Positions 22,388 to 30,897 of a stretch of 64,000 nt of DNA are shown one piece after another. Positions within the stretch are counted from its first letter, which is position 1, and the number at the start of each line of letters is the position of its first letter. Below the pieces are notes generated by a model, which searched no databases, was not told the origin of the DNA, and saw only the letters and a list, made by a program, of their open reading frames with translations. This DNA is from Dyella humicola (GTDB taxonomy: Bacteria; Pseudomonadota; Gammaproteobacteria; Xanthomonadales; Rhodanobacteraceae), in assembly GCF_026283945.1 (NCBI RefSeq), contig NZ_JAPDPC010000001.1, positions 1,178,001 through 1,242,000 on the forward strand, written 5' to 3'. The translations under genes were made by a program, and so were the position numbers.

Positions 22388-23832
22388 CAGTCGGCACTCG
22401 GTGGCAAGGCAGGGACGGGCATGGATGCGCCGCCAAGTGCCTTGTACAGCGCGACATAGGCCAGGTCGCGCGCCGCCACGGCGCCCACGACCTCGAGTTC
22501 TGCGCGATGACCTTCGATCAGACCATCTTGCACGTCGAGGTTGCTGCCCAGGTTCAGTTCGGCGCGCTTGTGTAGCGCGGCCATGCTGGTTTGTAGTGCT
22601 TGGGCAGCCTGTTGCGACGCCGTCTCGCGACCGCGCAGCTGCTCCAGATCACCCATGGCGGTTTCCGCCTCTGCCACGCCTTGCAACACGGCCTGGCGAT
22701 ACGCCAGCACAGCGGCACGCAGCTCATGGTCCTTGGCGTGGGCATTGGCCACGCGCTGGCCCCAGTCAAACAGCGGGATGTCGATGATCGGGCCATACGA
22801 GAAGATCGCTTCCCCCGTATGTACCCGGTAATTGCTGGCGATATTGGACGACCATTGCAGCGACGCGCCCAGGCCGATATGCGGATAAATCTCGGCACGA
22901 CTCATGCCGAGTTCGCCAGCGGCGCGCAACACATCGGCCTCGGCGCTCTGGATCTCCGGTCGCGCGCGCAGCATATCGGCCGGCGCGCTGGTCAGCTGCC
23001 ACTCGCCGAGCTGTGGCTGGGTACCAGGTTGCAACCACTGCGGATCGGGTTCGTTCTGGCCCACCAGCACCGCCAATTGCTGGGCGCTGCTGTTGATCAC
23101 CTGCTCTGGGTCGGCCAAGGCCGCCTGCGCGCGTGCGAGCTCGGCCTGGGCTCGGGCCACCTCCTGCGGAGGCACTAGTTTCAGTTGTTCGCGGACTTGC
23201 AGCAGCCGAAGCTTTTCCTGCTGGGCGTCACGGATGGCCGTCAACAGTTGCGCCTGCCGCTGGGCCGAACGCAGTTCGATCCAGCGGCGGCTGACTTCGG
23301 CCACCAGCGAAACCTGCGCGCCACGTAACGCGGCGCTGGCGCCGTCGAGCTGGCCCTGCGAGATTCGGCCGGTGCTTTGCCAGGCGCCGAACAAGGGCAA
23401 TTCCCATAGCGCGTCGAAGCCGACGACAAAATACGAGGCTGTCGTGTCGGGGTCGATCACGTCGTTGGTGCGCCCGTGCAACGAAGGCAGGTAGCCGTCG
23501 TGAGCATGGCGATTCAACAGGCGAGCCGCGCGCATGCGCTCGGCGGCCTGCGCGACATCGAGATTGCCCTGCAGGGCACGATCGATCAGCGCGTTCAACT
23601 CGGGGTCGCCCAGTGCCTGCCACCAACCGTGCAGGTCGGTCGTCGGCGGAGCGACGCCGATCGGCGCATTGCGCCAGGTCTCGGGTAGGGGGGGCTTGAG
23701 CTGAGGCAGCGGCGCCACCGAGCATCCGGCCAGCAGAACCAGGCCCCATGCCAGCAGCCCCGGCGCCAGGCGGTGGCCGCGGGTCGTTATTCCTTGGACC
23801 GACGTTAGCGGATTATATCGACGCTGAAGCAC
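22387..23832 (-). CDS. Outer-membrane efflux lipoprotein (TolC/NodT family)
   Basis: 481 aa from GTG 23832, with no better start downstream. A lipobox, LLAGC near residues 33-37, anchors it to the outer membrane. Two OEP repeats with long Ala/Gln-rich helices form the periplasmic tunnel (WWQALGDPELNALIDRAL at the start, NLDVQDGLIEGHRAELEV in the second repeat). It is the first gene of the operon and supplies the exit duct for the ABC exporter and HlyD adaptor encoded after it, making a complete tripartite system in one transcript. Confidence 0.9.
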   Translation of the reverse strand: MLQRRYNPLTSVQGITTRGHRLAPGLLAWGLVLLAGCSVAPLPQLKPPLPETWRNAPIGVAPPTTDLHGWWQALGDPELNALIDRALQGNLDVAQAAERMRAARLLNRHAHDGYLPSLHGRTNDVIDPDTTASYFVVGFDALWELPLFGAWQSTGRISQGQLDGASAALRGAQVSLVAEVSRRWIELRSAQRQAQLLTAIRDAQQEKLRLLQVREQLKLVPPQEVARAQAELARAQAALADPEQVINSSAQQLAVLVGQNEPDPQWLQPGTQPQLGEWQLTSAPADMLRARPEIQSAEADVLRAAGELGMSRAEIYPHIGLGASLQWSSNIASNYRVHTGEAIFSYGPIIDIPLFDWGQRVANAHAKDHELRAAVLAYRQAVLQGVAEAETAMGDLEQLRGRETASQQAAQALQTSMAALHKRAELNLGSNLDVQDGLIEGHRAELEVVGAVAARDLAYVALYKALGGASMPVPALPPSAD

Positions 23833-24174
23833 GAAATTCCCGAAAATTCAGGTAAATGGAGTCCGTTTTATGACCGCAAGCTAAACCACCGATGCTCTTT
23901 CTGATCCCGATACGGTCACGAGGTTCCACGTAGAGGGAGAACAACAGTTGCCTGGGGCCACCCACTGTGAATATCGGTGGTGCGCTGGGCTCGATCGTAA
24001 ATGAACAAGGATACTTGAGGACGCTTACGAGTGGCTTTGTGGAAATGAATTGCCGGTTTTGGCTACGTTCCGGAACGGCCTCACCCCACACTTCGCGCAG
24101 TATCTTTCGGAAAGAAAGGAGGCCGAAAGGGGTGGGTACCTATCGTGTCGCCATCCTGCAATGCGGAGCTTTAC
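23833..24174. other. Divergent intergenic region with a structured leader
   Basis: 342 bases between the divergent exporter operon and the HAD phosphatase gene. It is richer in A/T than its surroundings at the left end. CACCC (24082-24086) can pair with GGGTG (24130-24134), enclosing a hairpin CTTTCGG (24104-24110) with CCGAAAG (24123-24129). The hairpin loop carries a full AAGGAGG (24116-24122). A GTG nine bases later opens a 38-codon frame that ends inside the phosphatase gene. Confidence 0.45.
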
Positions 24175-24879
24175 GTGACTGGTTGGACCATTCTCTGCGA
24201 TTTCGACGGCACCATCTCTGTCGAGGACGTCATCGACTCGCTGCTTGACCGCTTTGGCCGCCCGGGTTGGGAAACCTTGGAGCAGGACTGGCGTGCAGGC
24301 CGCATCGGCTCGCGCGAGTGCATGACCGGCCAGGTTTCCCTGCTGGACATGACTCCCGAGGCGCTGGACAAGCATCTCTCCTCGTTGTGGATCGATCACG
24401 CCTTCCCGGCGTTCGTGAAGAAAGCCCGTGAGCTGTCCACGCCCATCCGGGTGGTGAGCGACGGTCTCGATTACGCCATCCACAAGATCCTGGGTCGTTA
24501 TGGCCTGGACGATCTGCCGTTGGCGGCCAATCACCTTGCGCCGGCTACCCCGCCGCGCCAGTGGCAGCTCACCTCGCCATTCCAGGCCGAAGGTTGCCGT
24601 AGCGGTACCTGCAAGTGCGCCGTTGCCGCTCAGGCGAGCAAGGGTGGCACCAAGACTTTGCTGATCGGTGATGGCGCCTCGGACTTCTGCGCCGCCGACC
24701 GCGTCGATTTCGTGTTTGCCAAGCATCGTTTGATCGAACATTGCCGCGCTGCGGGCATACCGTATGTGCCGATTACCGGTTTCGAGGACGCGCTGGAGCT
24801 GTTGCCGCGCCTGCTCGATGGCAGCCTGCTCGCCGAGCATGCGCCGGTTGCGCCCGCGCTGGCTGTTGCCTCCCTCTGA
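24175..24879 (+). CDS. HAD-IB family phosphatase (MtnX-like)
   Basis: 234 aa from GTG 24175, which has GGAG six bases upstream; a GTG at 24145 is the alternative. The nucleophile motif is CDFDGTIS near the N-terminus, the second Ser/Thr-type motif is VVSDGLDY, and the acidic motif is IGDGASDFCAA. A Cys-rich insert (GCRSGTCKC) resembles MtnX and phosphoserine-phosphatase-like enzymes. MtnX acts in methionine salvage, but the substrate here is not proven. The next gene, 53 bases on, encodes a class III aminotransferase, so the pair may act on the same small molecule. Confidence 0.8.
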   Translation: MTGWTILCDFDGTISVEDVIDSLLDRFGRPGWETLEQDWRAGRIGSRECMTGQVSLLDMTPEALDKHLSSLWIDHAFPAFVKKARELSTPIRVVSDGLDYAIHKILGRYGLDDLPLAANHLAPATPPRQWQLTSPFQAEGCRSGTCKCAVAAQASKGGTKTLLIGDGASDFCAADRVDFVFAKHRLIEHCRAAGIPYVPITGFEDALELLPRLLDGSLLAEHAPVAPALAVASL

Positions 24880-24932
24880 TCAGATCCCCCTCCTGATCAC
24901 CCCAACTATTTGAACGTTTCAGGATTTCTCTG

Positions 24933-26342
24933 ATGAACGCTTTTGACAAGAACGCCGCTGGCGTCGTGATTCCCGACGAGCAGCTGCTGGCTGACGAGGC
25001 TCAGTGGAGCTCGTTTGGCGATACCGTCCATTACGTCGACCCGCCGAAGATCTTCCGCCACGGCGAAGGCAGCTGGATGTACGACACCGCCGGCGTGCCG
25101 TTCCTCGACCTGCAGATGTGGTACTCCGCCGTCAACTTCGGCTACGGCAACAAGCGCCTCAACGACACGCTGAAGCGCCAGATCGACGTGCTGCCGCAGG
25201 TCGCCAGCCAGTACCTGCACCAGACCCGCATCGAGCTGGCCAAGACCATCGCGGTCGACGCGCAGCAGAAGTTCGGCCTGAAGGGCCGCGTCCACTTCAA
25301 CGTGGGTGGCGCGCAGGCGGTTGAGGATTCGCTCAAGCTGGTGCGCAACTACAGCAACGGCAAGAGCCTGATGTTCGCCTTTGAGGGCGGCTATCACGGC
25401 CGTACCCTCGGTGCGTCGTCGATCACCTCCAGCTATCGCTACCGTCGGCGCTTCGGCCACTTCGGCGAGCGCGCGATGTTCATCCCGTTCCCGTATCCGT
25501 TCCGTCGCCCGAAGGGCATGACGCCGGAAGAATATTCCGACGCCTGCGTGCGCCAGTTCGAGCGCCTGTTCGAGACGGAATACAACGGCGTGTGGGACCC
25601 CAAGGTCAACCAGGCCGAATACGCCGCTTTCTATGTCGAGCCGATCCAGGGCACCGGCGGTTACGTCATCCCGCCGAGGAACTTCTTCAAGGACCTGAAG
25701 AAGGTGCTGGACAAGTACGGCATCCTGATGGTCGTCGACGAGATCCAGATGGGTTTCTGGCGTACCGGCAAGCTGTGGTCGATCGAGCACTTCGGCGTGA
25801 CGCCGGACGTGGTCGTGTTCGGCAAAGCGCTCACCAATGGTCTGAATCCGCTGTCGGGCCTGTGGGCACGCGAAGAGCTGATCAACCCGACCATCTTCCC
25901 GCCGGGCTCCACCCACTCGACCTTCAACTCCAACCCGCTGGGTACTTCGCTGGGTCTGGAAGTGATCAAGATGGGTTACGAGCTGAACTACGAGAAGACG
26001 GTAGCCGAGAAGGGCGCCCACTTCCTCGACGCGCTGAAGGATCTGCAGAAGCGCCACAAGGAAATCGGCGACGTCGACGGCCTGGGTCTGGCGCTGCGCG
26101 CCGAGATCTGCACCGACGATGGCTTCACTCCGAACAAGGCCCTGCTGGACAAGATGGTCGACATCGGCCTGGCCGGCGACCTCGATCACAACGGCAAGAA
26201 GATCGGCCTCGTGCTTGACGTGGGTGGCTGGTACAAGAACGTAATCACGTTCGCACCGTCGCTGGACATCTCGCACGAAGAGATCGACTTGGCTATCGCA
26301 CTGCTCGACCAGCTGCTGACCAAGGCCAAGAAAGCGTTGTAA
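24933..26342 (+). CDS. Class III PLP-dependent aminotransferase
   Basis: 469 aa. The PLP lysine lies in VVFGKALTNG and the cofactor Asp in VVDEIQMGFWRTG, both canonical for class III (ornithine/4-aminobutyrate type) enzymes. EGGYHGRTLGA and STHSTFNSNPLG are further family blocks. It moves an amino group, usually from a terminal amine, to a keto acid. Substrate unknown. It follows the HAD phosphatase gene and ends at a strong terminator, so the two form a short operon. Confidence 0.9.
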   Translation: MNAFDKNAAGVVIPDEQLLADEAQWSSFGDTVHYVDPPKIFRHGEGSWMYDTAGVPFLDLQMWYSAVNFGYGNKRLNDTLKRQIDVLPQVASQYLHQTRIELAKTIAVDAQQKFGLKGRVHFNVGGAQAVEDSLKLVRNYSNGKSLMFAFEGGYHGRTLGASSITSSYRYRRRFGHFGERAMFIPFPYPFRRPKGMTPEEYSDACVRQFERLFETEYNGVWDPKVNQAEYAAFYVEPIQGTGGYVIPPRNFFKDLKKVLDKYGILMVVDEIQMGFWRTGKLWSIEHFGVTPDVVVFGKALTNGLNPLSGLWAREELINPTIFPPGSTHSTFNSNPLGTSLGLEVIKMGYELNYEKTVAEKGAHFLDALKDLQKRHKEIGDVDGLGLALRAEICTDDGFTPNKALLDKMVDIGLAGDLDHNGKKIGLVLDVGGWYKNVITFAPSLDISHEEIDLAIALLDQLLTKAKKAL

Positions 26343-26348
26343 GACACC

Positions 26349-26372
26349 ACCGCGGAGCTCAGGCTCCGCGGT
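26349..26372 (+). other. Stem-loop after the aminotransferase gene
   Basis: A perfect 10-bp stem (26349-26358 with 26363-26372) closes a 4-base loop but has no T tract. It may protect the 3' end or act with the terminator about 50 bases downstream. Confidence 0.6.
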
Positions 26373-26423
26373 TGCTGTCGACTGGTTTGTCTCGTGTGAT
26401 TCCCATGCAGGGGATGTGTGACA

Positions 26424-26456
26424 ACGGCGACGCTTATGCGTCGCCGTATTTTTTTT
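26424..26456 (+). terminator. Rho-independent terminator of the phosphatase-aminotransferase operon
   Basis: A 10-bp stem (26424-26433 with 26438-26447), loop TTAT, is followed by A and nine T. Confidence 0.93.
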
Positions 26457-26490
26457 GAGGTGGGGAAAATGCGCCGTGCGGCGCGCCAGG

Positions 26491-27942
26491 TCAGTCTGGC
26501 GACTTGGACGTGCGCGCAGACGGAAAGGTGATTTCCACACGCAGGCCGCCGCTGCTGCCAGCGAGATAACGCACTTGCGCGTGATGCCGTTCGGCAATGC
26601 GTTGCACGATGGCCAGGCCCAGGCCGGTGCCTTCCTCGGTCATGCCGGGCACGCGGAAAAAGCGTTCGCCCAATCGGTCCAGGAATGCCGGTGGCACACC
26701 GGGACCATTGTCTTCCACGCTGAGGCAGGGGCAGCCGGAAACGACCGACACGCCCGCAGTCACGACGCTGTTGCGGCCGGCATAGCGCAAGCTGTTGTCG
26801 ATCAGGTTATCCAGCATTTCCTGCAGCGAGAGGCGGTCGCCGTCGATCCAGACGGGCTCAGGCTGCCCTTCATAACCCAGGTCCACGCCTGCCGCGATGG
26901 CCTCGTGCACGCGCAGGCCCAGCAGTTCGGGCACGAGCTGGGCGAGATCGAGCAGGCATTCGGAGCCGTCTTCGCTCAGTTCGGGCGACTGCGCTCGAGT
27001 CAAGGCGAGTAGCTGGCTTGAGGTGCGACTGGCGCGTTGGGTCAGGCGCTGGATGTGCTGCAAGGCATCGCTGACGGTTTCCTTGCTGGGATCCACCTGG
27101 GCGCGCTCGACATGCACGCGCAGCCCGGCCAAGGGCGTTTTCAGCTGATGCGCGGCATCGGCAATGAATCGTTCCTGCAAGGCCAGCATGCGTCGCTGTC
27201 GTGCGAACAGTCCGTCGATGGTGCGTGTGAGCGGAAGAATTTCCACGGGTACGTCGGCGTCGCCAATCGGCGCCAGATCGTGCTCGCGTGCCGCGAGGCG
27301 CGCGGTGAGCGGATCGAGCTGGCGCAGGCCCACGCGCACGCCATACAACACCAGGAAGAACACGCCTGCGATCAGCAGTGCCTGTGCCGGAATGCTTAGC
27401 AGCAGGATTTCACGCGCGCGCAGGTGGCGGTCATGAAACGTTTCGGCCATGGTGACCGTGAGCTGATCGCTCGGATCGCGCAAGTTGGGAATACGCACCG
27501 TGGCGGCACGCAGCTCACGACGCTTCAACGCCGTGGTGAAGAGCGCCGGTTCACCGTCCAGCGTGGCCGCGGAAAGTGCGGCCGATTGCAGTTCCTGGCT
27601 GCCGGCCAGCAGGCCGTGTTTCTGGCTGCTGACGTTGAAGTAGTTATGTCCTTCCGGCGCGTATTCGAGCAGAAAGCGCGCCTGCGGCGAGATCTGTCCG
27701 CCGAGGTCCTCCTGGCTGAGCATCTGCGCCAGCGTCATCGCGCTGTCGGCGAGGTCGCGGTCGTGCACGTGGTTGGAATAGATCAGGGCGCCGGTGTAGG
27801 TGATCAGGCTCTCGATCACCAACAGCAGCATCAGCGGCACGAGCAGCGAGGACAGCAGGCGACGGCGTAAGCTTGGACGCTCGTCCGAGTCGACCACGCG
27901 ATACAGCCATGCCCTGGCCGGCTCGGACCCAGGTTCGCTCAT
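26491..27942 (-). CDS. Sensor histidine kinase (TctE/QseC-like)
   Basis: 483 aa. Two transmembrane helices (about 31-55 and 178-203) flank a periplasmic sensor region, followed by HAMP-like linker and kinase core. The phosphorylated histidine is His265 in ADAAHQLKTPLAGL; the N box is LIDNSLRYAG, with G1 VEDNGPGV and G2 GTGLGLAIV. It autophosphorylates and passes phosphate to the response regulator encoded just upstream, whose stop overlaps its start by four bases. The signal is unknown. Confidence 0.92.
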   Translation of the reverse strand: MSEPGSEPARAWLYRVVDSDERPSLRRRLLSSLLVPLMLLLVIESLITYTGALIYSNHVHDRDLADSAMTLAQMLSQEDLGGQISPQARFLLEYAPEGHNYFNVSSQKHGLLAGSQELQSAALSAATLDGEPALFTTALKRRELRAATVRIPNLRDPSDQLTVTMAETFHDRHLRAREILLLSIPAQALLIAGVFFLVLYGVRVGLRQLDPLTARLAAREHDLAPIGDADVPVEILPLTRTIDGLFARQRRMLALQERFIADAAHQLKTPLAGLRVHVERAQVDPSKETVSDALQHIQRLTQRASRTSSQLLALTRAQSPELSEDGSECLLDLAQLVPELLGLRVHEAIAAGVDLGYEGQPEPVWIDGDRLSLQEMLDNLIDNSLRYAGRNSVVTAGVSVVSGCPCLSVEDNGPGVPPAFLDRLGERFFRVPGMTEEGTGLGLAIVQRIAERHHAQVRYLAGSSGGLRVEITFPSARTSKSPD

Positions 27943-28628
27943 GCCTTGCTTTCCTTGTCTTCCTTCACTTCCTCCAGCAAATAACCGAGGCCGCGGATGG
28001 TGCGGACCTGGGTGCCGGAGTCTGCGAGCTTGCGACGCAGGCGATAAATGGCGATATCCAGCCCGTTATCGGTCAGTTCCTCGTCCCAGCTGCACAAGGC
28101 TTCGACCAGTTGCGCGCGGCTGGTGACGCGGTCTGGCCGTGCTGCAAGGGCTTCAAGCAGGCCAAACTCGCGCGCCGTGAGTTCCAATGCGGCGTCACCG
28201 ATCCATGCGCGATGGCCGGGCAGATCAAGCCGCAGCTGTCCAATGGCCAGCTCCGGTGCGCCTTGTGCGGTATAGCGTCGCAGCAGGGCGCGCACCCGCG
28301 CTTCGAACTCGGCCAGGGCGAAGGGTTTGACCAGGTAATCATCAGCACCGAGATCAAGGACACGTACGCGTTCGCGCAGACCTTCGCGAGCGGTGATCAC
28401 CAGCACAGGCAGGCCGGTGCCGCGCTTGCGTAGTCGCTGAAGTACATCGGCGCCGTCCAGATTAGGTAGGCCGAGATCGAGGATGAGCAGGTCGTAAGGC
28501 GTGTCGCGCAGGGCCGCGTCGGCCTTGGCACCATCCGCGACGCAATCCACCGCATGGCCACCCTGGCGCAGCGAAGCGCTGACGCCGGCGGCAATGGAAG
28601 GATCGTCCTCGGCAATCAAAATGCGCAT
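27939..28628 (-). CDS. Response regulator, OmpR/PhoB family
   Basis: 229 aa. The receiver domain has acidic residues at EDD (7-9), the phosphoacceptor Asp51 in LLILDLGLP, and the conserved Lys in LVKPF. The C-terminal winged helix (ELTAREFGLLEALAARPDRVTSR) binds DNA. It belongs to the PmrA/QseB/TctD subgroup. It starts 225 bases from the divergent PepSY redox operon, and the Fur-like box at 28693-28707 lies about 65 bases upstream of its ATG, so either direction could be iron-controlled. Confidence 0.94.
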   Translation of the reverse strand: MRILIAEDDPSIAAGVSASLRQGGHAVDCVADGAKADAALRDTPYDLLILDLGLPNLDGADVLQRLRKRGTGLPVLVITAREGLRERVRVLDLGADDYLVKPFALAEFEARVRALLRRYTAQGAPELAIGQLRLDLPGHRAWIGDAALELTAREFGLLEALAARPDRVTSRAQLVEALCSWDEELTDNGLDIAIYRLRRKLADSGTQVRTIRGLGYLLEEVKEDKESKA

Positions 28629-28692
28629 GGGGGGTACCGGTGGGGGCGGTCGGCCGGGGGAGTGGTTAGCATGGCGGTGAAGGGGATCAAAT

Positions 28693-28707
28693 TGCGAGTG
28701 ATTCTCA
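28693..28707. promoter_or_regulatory. Fur-like box between the two-component system and the PepSY redox operon
   Basis: TGCGAGTGATTCTCA fits the 7-1-7 Fur consensus TGATAATNATTATCA at 10 of 14 informative positions; the right half is 6 of 7. On the other strand it reads within AAATGAGAATCACTCGC, close to Fur boxes seen in pseudomonads. It lies in the divergent intergenic region, 147 bases before the PepSY start. Confidence 0.6.
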
Positions 28708-28853
28708 TTTGTGGCAACATTCCGGCCCGATGTCGGGGTAAGCGCCGCACAGGGCGGCAGCTTAGCGCCCCGACCCGATGCTAGGACAGTTCGCGCGCCA
28801 TCGTTGCATGGCCCGATATGCGTCCGGACGATCCGACAGGCAAGAAGGCAGGC

Positions 28854-29513
28854 ATGGAATCAGCGGCGCGCGCGCATGGCAGCAAAATGGGATCGAGCCG
28901 TGGCGGTTCAAGCCGGGCCTTCTGGCTGAAGCAGCTGCATCAATGGCACTGGATCAGCTCGGCGCTGTGCCTGGTCGGCATGCTGTTGTTCGCGGGCACC
29001 GGCTTCACGCTCAATCATGCAGGGCAGATCGAAGCGAAAACACAGGCCCTGCAACGCAACGGTCAGCTGCCCGCGCCCTTGCTGCACGCCGTCTCCGGTG
29101 ACGACGAACGCAAGGGCGTTGCCTTGCCCGACGGCGTGGCCGACTGGGTCAATGGTGCGCTGGGCGTCGACGTGGCTGGCCGCGCCGCTGATTGGTCATC
29201 CGATGAGATCTATGTATCGATGCCGCGTCCGGGCGGCGACGCGTGGCTGAGCATCGATCGAGAAAGCGGCAAGGTGGAATACGAGCGCAGCACGCGCGGT
29301 GTCATCGCCTACCTCAACGACCTGCACAAGGGGCGGCATGCCGGTGCGGCCTGGGGTTGGTTTATCGACGTCTTTGCGTTGGCCTGCGTGATTTTTTCGG
29401 TCACCGGTTTGCTGCTGTTGAAAATGCACGCCGCACAGCGTGGCGCCACCTGGCCGCTGGTGGCCTTCGGTCTGGTGTTGCCGCTGTTGCTGGCCCTTAT
29501 CTTCATTCATTGA
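28854..29513 (+). CDS. PepSY-associated transmembrane protein
   Basis: 219 aa from the ATG at 28854, which has AAGG upstream; starts at 28818 and 28887 are possible. A first transmembrane helix near residues 34-52 is flanked by histidines (HQWHW before, LNHAG after). A periplasmic PepSY-like region follows, then LHKGRHAGAAWGW and two further helices. The LH-GR-G pattern before a helix is typical of PepSY_TM proteins, some of which (FoxB) reduce ferric siderophores and bind heme. It is the first gene of a five-gene operon with flavin-transfer and reductase functions. Confidence 0.82.
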   Translation: MESAARAHGSKMGSSRGGSSRAFWLKQLHQWHWISSALCLVGMLLFAGTGFTLNHAGQIEAKTQALQRNGQLPAPLLHAVSGDDERKGVALPDGVADWVNGALGVDVAGRAADWSSDEIYVSMPRPGGDAWLSIDRESGKVEYERSTRGVIAYLNDLHKGRHAGAAWGWFIDVFALACVIFSVTGLLLLKMHAAQRGATWPLVAFGLVLPLLLALIFIH

Positions 29514-29525
29514 CGGGGAATTCCC

Positions 29526-30041
29526 ATGCGTCGATTGTTGTTCTCCATGCCCGCCCTGCTGCTCGCTGCGCCCGCGGTGGCTGCCGACCTCCATGTCACG
29601 GTGCAGATTCCGCAACTCGATGTGGCCGAGTATCACCGGCCGTATACGGCGGTGTGGATCGAGCGCGGGGACCACAGCGTCGCCGCGCAGTTGGCCATCT
29701 GGTATGCGCAAAAGGAATCGAAGGAAGGCGCCGGCACCAAGTGGTTGCCGGAGCTGCGCCAATGGTGGCGTCGCGGTGGCCGCGAGCTGCAGTTGCCGGT
29801 GGATGGTGTCTCGGGTGCAACACGTCCGGCAGGCGAGCAAAAGTTGAACTTCCACGACGGCAAGGCTCCGCTGGGTGACTTGCCGGCCGGCAAGTACGAG
29901 CTGGTGGTGGAAGCCGCCCGCGAAGTCGGTGGTCGCGAAGTCGTGCGCCTGCCCTTTGTTTGGCCGGCGAGTGCACCGCAAGTGCTCGCGGCCCAGGGCA
30001 GCAGCGAGCTTGGCGCGGTCAAGCTCGATCTCGCCCCTTAA
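29526..30041 (+). CDS. DUF2271 periplasmic protein, predicted to carry covalent FMN
   Basis: 171 aa with a Sec signal peptide (MRRLLFSMPALL, cut after AVAA near residue 20). Residues 93-99 read DGVSGAT, matching the ApbE flavinylation motif Dxx(S/T)GA(T/S); Thr99 would receive FMN by a phosphoester bond. The ApbE gene stands two genes downstream in the same operon. WLPELRQWWRRGG is a typical DUF2271 segment. It is likely a small extracytosolic electron carrier accepting electrons from the membrane partners. The motif is seen directly; the modification and role are inferred. Confidence 0.85.
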   Translation: MRRLLFSMPALLLAAPAVAADLHVTVQIPQLDVAEYHRPYTAVWIERGDHSVAAQLAIWYAQKESKEGAGTKWLPELRQWWRRGGRELQLPVDGVSGATRPAGEQKLNFHDGKAPLGDLPAGKYELVVEAAREVGGREVVRLPFVWPASAPQVLAAQGSSELGAVKLDLAP

Positions 30042-30059
30042 GCAGGCTCCAAGGTGAAC

Positions 30060-30875
30060 ATGATGAAGAAGCAATCGTTGAAGTGGAGCGTCCTGACCCT
30101 GGCCTTGACCCTGCCGTTCGCCGCGCAGGCGCACAAGATGTGGCTGGTGCCATCGGCGACCAATGTCTCCGGCGCCGATCCCTGGGTGACGGTGGATGCG
30201 GCCGTGTCCAATGACCTGTTCTACCCCGACCACATGCCCGTGGCCTTGGATCGTGTGATCGTCACCACACCGGACGGCCAGACGGCCAAACCGGAAAACG
30301 GCATCACGGGACAGTATCGCAGCGTGTTCGACGTGCACCTGATCGAAAAGGGCACTTACCGGATCGCCGCGATCAACGGCGGCCTTTTCGCCACCTACGA
30401 ACTCAATGGCGAGAAGAAGCGCTGGCGCGGCGATGCGGCCAACCTGGCCAGGGAGATTCCCGCCGGGGCGAAGAACGTCGATGTCGCCGAGTCGATCAAT
30501 CGCGTGGAAACCTTCGTCAGCAACGGCAAGCCGGGCGGCCTTGCGCTGAAGCCCGAAGGCAAGGGGCTGGAGCTGGTGCCGGTCACCCAGTTCACCGACC
30601 TGATGGCGGACGAGCCGGCCACCTTCCAACTGTTGCTCGACGGCAAGCCGGCGGTCGGCCTCAAGGTCACCGCGATCGCCGGCGAGACGCGCTATCGCAA
30701 CACGCAGGAAGAGATCGACAGCACCACCGACAAGGACGGCAATTTCAGTCTCAAGTGGCCACATGCAGGCATGTACTGGGTCAACGCGAGCACGCAGGAC
30801 GACAAGACGAGCATCAAGCAGGCCAAGCAACGGCGGCTGTCGTACTCCGCCACGTTGGAAGTGCTGCCGCAGTAA
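30060..30875 (+). CDS. DUF4198 periplasmic protein
   Basis: 271 aa from ATG 30060, with AAGG five bases upstream; the GTG at 30054 overlaps that site and is less likely. A signal peptide ends at QAHKMWL; the mature N-terminus begins with His, a feature of DUF4198 proteins, some of which sit next to nickel or cobalt uptake genes. A second half (about residue 185 on) looks like an Ig-like beta domain. Function unknown. It is co-transcribed with the PepSY, DUF2271 and ApbE genes, which suggests a part in periplasmic metal handling. Confidence 0.8.
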   Translation: MMKKQSLKWSVLTLALTLPFAAQAHKMWLVPSATNVSGADPWVTVDAAVSNDLFYPDHMPVALDRVIVTTPDGQTAKPENGITGQYRSVFDVHLIEKGTYRIAAINGGLFATYELNGEKKRWRGDAANLAREIPAGAKNVDVAESINRVETFVSNGKPGGLALKPEGKGLELVPVTQFTDLMADEPATFQLLLDGKPAVGLKVTAIAGETRYRNTQEEIDSTTDKDGNFSLKWPHAGMYWVNASTQDDKTSIKQAKQRRLSYSATLEVLPQ

Positions 30876-30897
30876 TGCGCGCACGCGACATCACACC

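Noticed and set aside
24906-26597. 563-codon minus-strand open frame opposite the aminotransferase gene
   Set aside because: Antisense shadow; it also crosses the terminator at 26424-26456.
29243-29878. 211-codon frame over the end of the PepSY gene and the DUF2271 gene
   Set aside because: Out-of-frame shadow; the accepted genes have ribosome-binding sites and signal or membrane segments.
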